Assembly (NCBI RefSeq): GCF_003993775.1
Contig: NZ_RJRZ01000004.1
Coordinates: forward strand, 62,001 to 126,000
Direction: 5' to 3'
DNA from: Frigidibacter oleivorans
Lineage (GTDB): Bacteria > Pseudomonadota > Alphaproteobacteria > Rhodobacterales > Rhodobacteraceae
Length of the DNA: 64,000 nt
Made by a program: the position numbers and the translations under genes. Below the pieces are notes generated by a model. The model was not told the DNA's origin, did no database searches, and saw nothing but the letters and a program-made list of their open reading frames with translations. Below are positions 57,764-64,000 of this stretch, one piece after another; within the stretch, counting starts at the first letter, position 1, and each line of letters starts with the position of its first letter.

Positions 57764-57779
57764 CTATACAACTAGACAA
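57764..57779. promoter_or_regulatory. Candidate PhnF operator between phnG and phnF
   Basis: CTATACAA-CTAGACAA (57764-57779) is a tandem direct repeat of a half-site, CTAKACAA, in an AT-rich stretch. A further TTGTC lies at 57752. PhnF and other HutC-type regulators use GT-N-TA-N-AC style sites; the reverse strand here reads TTGTCTAG-TTGTATAG. It is 22 bp upstream of phnG and 68 bp upstream of phnF, so it could control both. Confidence 0.5.
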
Positions 57780-57847
57780 ATTTTTATCCGCCGACCCCGA
57801 GTCGCACAAGGCCTTGCTCGGTGAAGATTTGATGACAGGATGATGAC

Positions 57848-58576
57848 ATGGCCCGCACCGCGCTCTGGACCGACATCGCCGCCACCCTGCGCGAAGGCAT
57901 CGTGGCGGGGCAATACGGCCCCGGCGCCAAGCTGCCGACCGAGGCGGAGTTCGCCGCCCGCTTCGGGGTCAATCGCCATACCGTGCGCCGGGCGCTCGCC
58001 GATCTGGCCGAGGCGGGGCTGGTGCGGTCGCGGCGCGGGGCCGGGGTCTTCGTCGCCGCGGCGCCGCCTGTGGACTATCCGCTGGGCCGCCGCACCCGGT
58101 TCCGCCAGAACCTCGCCGCCGCGGGACGCATCGCGGGGCGCGAGATCCTGTCGCTCGAATCCCGTGCCGCCGACGACCGCGAGGCGCAGGCCCTGTCGCT
58201 GGCGCCCGGGGACGGCGTCACCGTCTGCGAGGGCGTGTCGCTGGCGGATGGCGCGCCGCTGGCGATGTTCCGGTCGGTCTTTCCCGCCGCCCGCTTCCCG
58301 GACCTGATCGAGACGCTGCGCCGCGAAACCTCGATCACCCGCGCGCTCGCCGCCTGCGGGCTGGCCGACTATACCCGCGCCGAAACCCGGATGACGGCGA
58401 TGATCGCCACGCCGATGCAGGCGCTGCGGCTGAACATCCGCGAGGGCGACCCGATCCTGCGGACGGTGGCGATCAATGTCGATGCCGCCGGGAGGCCGGT
58501 GGAATTCGGCGAGACCTGGTTTGCCGGCGACCGGGTGACGCTGACGGTGACGCCCGAGGACGCCCAGCCGTCTTGA
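57848..58576 (+). CDS. phnF: Phosphonate metabolism GntR/HutC regulator PhnF
   Basis: A 242-residue GntR regulator. The winged helix (about 1-75) has LPTEAEFAARFGVNRHTVRRALADLAEAGLVRSRRGAGVFV. The UTRA domain follows (VCEGVSLADGAPLAMFRSVFPAARFPD). The C-terminal part has PVEFGETWFAGDRVTLTV, common in PhnF. It is divergent from phnG. It probably represses the phn operon when a phosphonate ligand is absent; the ligand is unknown. The FAH and second phnM genes follow on the same strand. Confidence 0.92.
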   Translation: MARTALWTDIAATLREGIVAGQYGPGAKLPTEAEFAARFGVNRHTVRRALADLAEAGLVRSRRGAGVFVAAAPPVDYPLGRRTRFRQNLAAAGRIAGREILSLESRAADDREAQALSLAPGDGVTVCEGVSLADGAPLAMFRSVFPAARFPDLIETLRRETSITRALAACGLADYTRAETRMTAMIATPMQALRLNIREGDPILRTVAINVDAAGRPVEFGETWFAGDRVTLTVTPEDAQPS

Positions 58577-58646
58577 CCCCTGCCCCGCGGCCCCGCACCA
58601 ATGAGGCCCGCGCCGATGCCGTGCCCGGACCAGACAGGAGCCCCGG

Positions 58647-59333
58647 ATGACCGAATTCTGCTTCCCCCCCGCCCCGCAGGTATCGCTGCCCGTCGCCGGG
58701 ACTGCCGCCCGCTTTCCGGTGCGCCGGGTCTATTGCGTCGGCCGCAACTATGCCGAACACGCGCGCGAGATGGGGCATGACCCGGACCGCGAACCGCCCT
58801 TCTTCTTCCAGAAGAACCCCGACAACCTGCTGACCGGGGCCCGCTTTCCCTATCCGCCGGAAACGCAGGACCTGCATCACGAGATCGAGCTTGCGGTCTT
58901 GATCGGCCGCGGCGGGCAGGACATCGCGGCGGATGCGGCGATGGCGCATGTCTTCGGCTATGCCACCGCGCTCGACATGACCCGGCGCGACCTGCAGGCG
59001 CAGGCCAAGAAGGCGGGCCGGCCCTGGGAGGCCGCGAAGGCCTTCGAGCATTCCGCCCCGATCGCGCCCGCCCTGCGCGCGGCAGAGGCGCCCGGCATCG
59101 CCACCGCCGCAATCCGGCTGACGGTGAACGGCACCGTCCGGCAGGAGGCGACCATTGCCGACCTGATCTGGCCGATCCCCGAGGTGATCGCACACCTGTC
59201 GAGGCTGTTCGTGCTGGCCCCCGGCGACGTGATCCTGACCGGCACCCCCGCCGGCGTCGCCGCCGTCACCCGCGGCGACCGGCTGGACGCCCGGGTGGAG
59301 GGCCTGCCGCCGCTGGATGTGGAGGTGGTGTGA
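58647..59333 (+). CDS. Fumarylacetoacetate hydrolase-family protein
   Basis: A 228-residue FAH-family enzyme (acylpyruvase / 2-keto-4-pentenoate hydratase class). Metal ligands are in LHHEIELAVLIGRGG (Glu pair), and FGYATALDMTRRDLQAQAKKAGRPW is a family stretch, then GDVILTGTPAGVAAVTRGD. The start at 58647 has GGAG upstream. It lies between phnF and a second phnM. It may process the carbon part of a substituted phosphonate, e.g. a beta-diketone or acylpyruvate product; this is speculative. Confidence 0.87.
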   Translation: MTEFCFPPAPQVSLPVAGTAARFPVRRVYCVGRNYAEHAREMGHDPDREPPFFFQKNPDNLLTGARFPYPPETQDLHHEIELAVLIGRGGQDIAADAAMAHVFGYATALDMTRRDLQAQAKKAGRPWEAAKAFEHSAPIAPALRAAEAPGIATAAIRLTVNGTVRQEATIADLIWPIPEVIAHLSRLFVLAPGDVILTGTPAGVAAVTRGDRLDARVEGLPPLDVEVV

Positions 59334-59429
59334 GGGCCCCACACCACCCCCTGTCACACCCGCGATACAGATTCGCCTTATCCACAGGCAACCACCCATC
59401 AGAAACGATCCGAGCAGCCCGTCCTTCCC

Positions 59430-60611
59430 ATGTCGGCCTATCTTCCCCCCCTGCGCCTTGTCGGCGCCCAGATCCTGCGCGACGGCGAGATGCAGCGCCG
59501 CTCGCTGGCGATCGCCGAGGGGCGGATCACCAAGGGGCCGCTGCCGGAAATCGACATGCACGGCTTCTACCTGCTGCCCGGCATCGTCGACCTGCATGGC
59601 GACGCGTTCGAGCGGCATATCGCGCCCCGCCCCGGCGTGCCCTTCGACCCGGTCCACGGGCTCGGCTCGGCGGATCGCGAGGCAGCGGCGCATGGCGTGA
59701 CCACCGCCTTCTTCGCCCAGGGCTGGAGCTGGGAGGGCGGCCCCCGCGACCCGGCGGCGGCCGAGGCGCTGATGGCGGCGCTGGCCAGCTACCGGCCCCG
59801 CGCCCTGACCGATATCCGCCTGCAGATCCGGGCCGAGACGCATCTGGTGGATGCGGGCGCCCGGCTGATCGCGGCGGTGGAGCGGCATCGCATCGGCTAT
59901 GTCGTCTTCAACAACCACCTGCCCGACGCGCTGGAGATGCGGGCGACGCGGCCGGCCGAATTCGCCGCATGGGCGCGCCGGCTGGGCCGCGACCCCGAGG
60001 ATCACCTCGCCGCCGTCGAGCAGGCCGCGACCCGCGCGCGCGAGGTGCCGCGCCACCTGTGCCGTCTGGCCGAGGCCTTCGACCGGACCGGCGTGCTCTA
60101 TGGCAGCCATGACGATCCCGATGGCGAAACGCGCGAGCGGATGTCGATGATCGGCGCGCGCATCGCCGAATTCCCCGTCGCCCGGCAGGCTGCGGCAGCG
60201 GCGAAGGCGATGAACGACCCGGTGCTGATGGGCGCGCCCAATGTCGTGCGCGGGCAAAGCCAGAACGGCAATGTCGCGGCGCTGGACCTGATCGAGCACG
60301 GGCTCTGCGACGCGCTGGTGTCCGACTACTACTATCCGGCGCTGGTGCGGTCGGTCTGGACGCTGGTGGATCGCGGGCTGCGCAGCCTGCCGCAGGCCTG
60401 GGCGATGATCTCCACCCGCCCGGCCGAGATCCTGCGCCTGCCCGACCGCGGCACGCTGGATTTCGGCCGCCGCGCCGACGTGACCGTGGTCAATGCCGAA
60501 ACCCGCGCCGTCGAGGCGACGATCGCGGGGGGCCGGCTGTCCTACCTCTCCGGCGAAGCGGGGCGGCGATTTCTTGCGGCGCCGCAGGTGATGCGGCTGG
60601 CGGCGGAATAG
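59430..60611 (+). CDS. Second PhnM-like amidohydrolase
   Basis: A 393-residue PhnM-family protein. It has LPGIVDLHGDAFERHIAPRPGVPFDPVHGL at the position where PhnM reads ELHTDNLERH: the T and N of HTDN are G and A here. Other PhnM blocks remain (LYGSHDDPDGETRERM, MGAPNVVRGQSQNGNVAA, LVSDYYYPALVRS). So the metal site is kept, but the substrate pocket may differ from the PhnM at 49094. It follows the FAH-family gene by 96 bp, and both lie downstream of phnF. The 3' end faces repeat copy D and the convergent ureC. Confidence 0.88.
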   Translation: MSAYLPPLRLVGAQILRDGEMQRRSLAIAEGRITKGPLPEIDMHGFYLLPGIVDLHGDAFERHIAPRPGVPFDPVHGLGSADREAAAHGVTTAFFAQGWSWEGGPRDPAAAEALMAALASYRPRALTDIRLQIRAETHLVDAGARLIAAVERHRIGYVVFNNHLPDALEMRATRPAEFAAWARRLGRDPEDHLAAVEQAATRAREVPRHLCRLAEAFDRTGVLYGSHDDPDGETRERMSMIGARIAEFPVARQAAAAAKAMNDPVLMGAPNVVRGQSQNGNVAALDLIEHGLCDALVSDYYYPALVRSVWTLVDRGLRSLPQAWAMISTRPAEILRLPDRGTLDFGRRADVTVVNAETRAVEATIAGGRLSYLSGEAGRRFLAAPQVMRLAAE

Positions 60612-60636
60612 CCCCCGCCCCCGGGCGCGCCCACTC

Positions 60637-60697
60637 CGTTTCTCGTCGGCAAAATATCCTCGGGGAGGGTCCGGGAGGGGCAGACGGCCCCTCCCGG
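60637..60697. repeat. Intergenic repeat copy D with perfect 11-bp hairpin
   Basis: The stretch CGTTTCTCGTCGGCAAAATA then TCCTCGGGGA matches the core of copies A and B. It ends with CCGGGAGGGGC-AGACG-GCCCCTCCCGG (60671-60697), a perfect 11-bp stem with a 5-nt loop that resembles the AGACA loop of copy A. It lies between the convergent second phnM and ureC genes and is a likely bidirectional terminator. Confidence 0.75.
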
Positions 60698-60728
60698 CCT
60701 CACCGCCCGCGCGGAACGGCGACCCGGA

Positions 60729-62438
<1,710 letters not shown>

Positions 62439-62607
62439 TCGGACACTCCGGCTGATCGGTGCGGCTGGTCGCTGCCTTCCGGGTGTCGCCCGCGCGTCGG
62501 GGCGAAGTCAAATGCGGGCCGTCCCGGGCGGGGCCGGGGCCGCCCGCGCGTTTCGCCGCTGCCGGTTTAGGTGGCAGATCGCCCGATCCGCGATCAACCG
62601 GCAGGCA

Positions 62608-62635
62608 GCCCCGCCCCCTGCTGCGGGGGCGGGGC
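62608..62635 (-). terminator. Perfect GC hairpin after phasin gene
   Basis: GCCCCGCCCCC-TGCTGC-GGGGGCGGGGC is a perfect 11-bp stem with a 6-nt loop, 6 bp downstream of the phasin stop (minus strand). There is no T-run. It probably stops or slows transcription before ureC, or protects the mRNA 3' end. Confidence 0.65.
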
Positions 62636-62641
62636 CGGGGG

Positions 62642-62986
62642 TCAGAACGAGCGCTTGTCGCCCGCCGGGCGGGTGCCGGGCGCGGGCAGGCCCGAGGACA
62701 TGCCCGACGACAGGGCCGACACCGCGTCGACCGTCGCGCCGGCCGTTTCCTGCGCCGCATCGGCGGCATTGCGGCTGACCTGCGCCGCCGTGTCCGCGGT
62801 GGCGTCGGCCGCGTCGCGCATCGCCGACGCGCCCTGCTCCGCAGCCTCGGTCATCGTGTCGCCCTGCGCGCGGGCGGTGGCGCCGGCCATGGCGTTGAGC
62901 ATGTCGATCTGCGACCGCAGCATCTGCTGCCACATATCGAAGGCCTGCTGCCAGAAGGCGAAGGGGGTGGTGAGGTAGCCATACAT
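62642..62986 (-). CDS. Phasin-like polyhydroxyalkanoate granule protein
   Basis: A 114-residue protein with a hydrophobic/aromatic N-terminus (YGYLTTPFAFWQQAFDMWQQMLRSQIDMLNAM) and a long Ala/Asp/Thr-rich amphipathic helix (ATARAQGDTMTEAAEQGASAMRDAADATADT). This composition is typical of short phasins that coat PHA granules. The ATG at 62986 follows GGAG. A TGC-rich palindromic site upstream resembles the site of the PHA regulator PhaR. No phaC is in the window. Confidence 0.7.
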   Translation of the reverse strand: MYGYLTTPFAFWQQAFDMWQQMLRSQIDMLNAMAGATARAQGDTMTEAAEQGASAMRDAADATADTAAQVSRNAADAAQETAGATVDAVSALSSGMSSGLPAPGTRPAGDKRSF

Positions 62987-63365
62987 GTGCGTTCTCCGCT
63001 GGTTGCCGTGACGGGTCCGGTCCGGGCCGGGGCTGAACCGGGACCGGGGACATCTGCAGGTTCCGCGGGACCGCGCCGTCGGGACCGGACCCGGCCGCTG
63101 CAGCCCTGCAGGACTCAAAGTGCTGCGCCGCCGCGAAGTTCCGCCGCGCCCGCAACATCCGCGTGACCGGCCCGGGGCTGCGCCGCCGCTGCGACATATT
63201 GACACGCAACTGCCGCTGTGGCATCGCACGGTCCGCGATGCGGCGGATCGAACGGCCGTCGCGGCGCAGCCCCTATTTGAAGACCGAATTGATAAACCGA
63301 CGCGCCCGGTGCCGCGCGCGCCATTTCCAGCACGCGCCCGTCCGGCGCCCATGCCAGAGACCGTC
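62987..63365. other. Divergent non-coding gap between phasin and cytochrome c genes
   Basis: A 379-bp gene-free stretch shared by two outward-facing genes. At 63098-63111 CTGCAG-CC-CTGCAG reads as CTGC-N6-GCAG, and TGCTGCGCCGC follows at 63121. Both look like the TGC-rich sites reported for Paracoccus PhaR, which represses phasin genes. The rest is GC-rich with a short AT-richer run near 63,198 (ACATATTGACACGCAA) and at 63,270-63,298 (TATTTGAAGACCGAATTGATAAA) that could hold promoters. Confidence 0.4.
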
Positions 63366-64000
63366 ATGACCCGTCCCTTCCCGGTGGCCCCGATCGCCGC
63401 CCTCCTGCTGTTTGCGATGTCCCCCGCCCTGCAGGCCGAACCGTCGCTGGAACGCGGCGAATATCTCGTCCGCGGCCCCGCCGGCTGCGGCAATTGCCAC
63501 ACGCCTCTCGGCCCAGAAGGCCCGGTGCCCGGCATGGAACTCGCCGGCCGGCTGGTCGAGCAGAGCGCGATGATGACCGCCTATGCCCCGAACCTGACGC
63601 CCGCCGGCGCCGCGGCGCAGTGGAGCGATGCCGAACTGGCCCGCGCCATCCGCGAGGGCCTGCGCCCGGACGGCAGCGTGATCGGCCCGCCGATGCCCTT
63701 CAGCCTGTATCGCGGGCTTGGCGACGACGATCTCGCCTCGATCGTGATGTTCCTGCGCACGCTGGCGCCGGTGGAAAACCAGACGCCGCCTTCGGAATAC
63801 AGCTTCCCGCTGCCGCCCGCCTACGGCCCGCCGGTGGACAGCGTGACGCCTCCGCCCGCCGGCCCCACCGCCGAATACGGCGCCTATCTGGCCGGTCCGG
63901 TGATGCATTGCATGGAATGCCACACGCCGATGGGTCCGCAGGGGCCGATGCTGGCCACCGACCTCGGCCGCGGGGGCTTTGCCTTCCACGGTCCCTGGGG
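63366..64000 (+). CDS. Diheme cytochrome c (3' end outside window)
   Basis: The frame from the ATG at 63366 is open to the window edge, giving at least 211 residues. Residues 1-21 are a signal peptide (FPVAPIAALLLFAMSPALQA|E). Two heme c sites are visible: CGNCH (about residue 41) and CMECH (about residue 182). Repeated flanking motifs (HTPLGPEGP, HTPMGPQGP) suggest two similar domains, with an APNLTPAG segment in the first as in c-type cytochromes of alcohol and aldehyde oxidation systems. Electron partners are not in the window. Confidence 0.85.
   Translation, partial: MTRPFPVAPIAALLLFAMSPALQAEPSLERGEYLVRGPAGCGNCHTPLGPEGPVPGMELAGRLVEQSAMMTAYAPNLTPAGAAAQWSDAELARAIREGLRPDGSVIGPPMPFSLYRGLGDDDLASIVMFLRTLAPVENQTPPSEYSFPLPPAYGPPVDSVTPPPAGPTAEYGAYLAGPVMHCMECHTPMGPQGPMLATDLGRGGFAFHGPW

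Noticed and set aside
59430-60611. Second phnM as a decayed pseudogene
   Set aside because: The frame is full length, without stops or shifts, and most metal-binding and PhnM motifs are intact.

Overview
The window reads as chromosomal DNA of a high-GC alphaproteobacterium, most likely Paracoccaceae/Rhodobacteraceae. This is inferred from the GC-rich codon use, the gene families (TctABC transporters, bactofilin with M23 peptidase, cox-type hydroxylases, a DUF1127 protein, a phasin beside a TGC-rich site) and very compact operons with many 1-4 nt overlaps. I saw no rRNA, tRNA, CRISPR array, insertion sequence or prophage. The first gene (acyl-CoA dehydrogenase) and the last (diheme cytochrome c) are cut by the window edges.

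0-19 kb is catabolic. A plus-strand run encodes an acyl-CoA dehydrogenase, a D-2-hydroxyacid dehydrogenase, a two-subunit class I fumarase/tartrate-dehydratase-like enzyme, a complete tripartite tricarboxylate transporter (tctCBA), a PcaD-like hydrolase, a CaiB/BaiF CoA-transferase, a carboxymuconolactone-decarboxylase-family protein and a flavin reductase-like protein. It ends against a convergent HutC-type GntR regulator. A minus-strand pair (GST and a fused enoyl-CoA hydratase/3-hydroxyacyl-CoA dehydrogenase), an M29 aminopeptidase, and an IclR regulator divergent from pcaIJF (lower beta-ketoadipate pathway) follow. The substrate of the first cluster is not evident.

19-46 kb is mostly housekeeping: aroB-aroK divergent from a small membrane protein, a secreted protein and xerD; lpd; a DUF924 protein; an MFS transporter; queA with a very large AsmA-like envelope protein; a PrxQ/Bcp peroxiredoxin with a DUF455 protein; an M23 peptidase with bactofilin; a form II cox-type molybdenum hydroxylase operon (coxG, S, L, M); eutBC; a DUF2256 protein; guaB; a TDT-family transporter; and small lipoprotein and DUF1127 genes.

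46-62.5 kb holds two interleaved nitrogen/phosphorus systems. Urease accessory genes ureEFG (plus) and the catalytic gene ureC (minus) flank a carbon-phosphorus lyase locus. That locus has phnG-H-I-HAD-J-K-corA-L-N on the minus strand and phnF-FAH-phnM2 divergent from it. At the far end are a DUF1045 gene, phnM and a PHP-family hydrolase. No phnCDE, phnP or ureABD lies in the window. The right end has a phasin-like gene and a diheme cytochrome c.

The most distinctive non-genic signal is an intergenic repeat built of an AAATATCC-like core followed by GC-rich hairpins. There are four copies, three clear and one degenerate, each between two convergent genes. One copy has become the 3' end of eutC.
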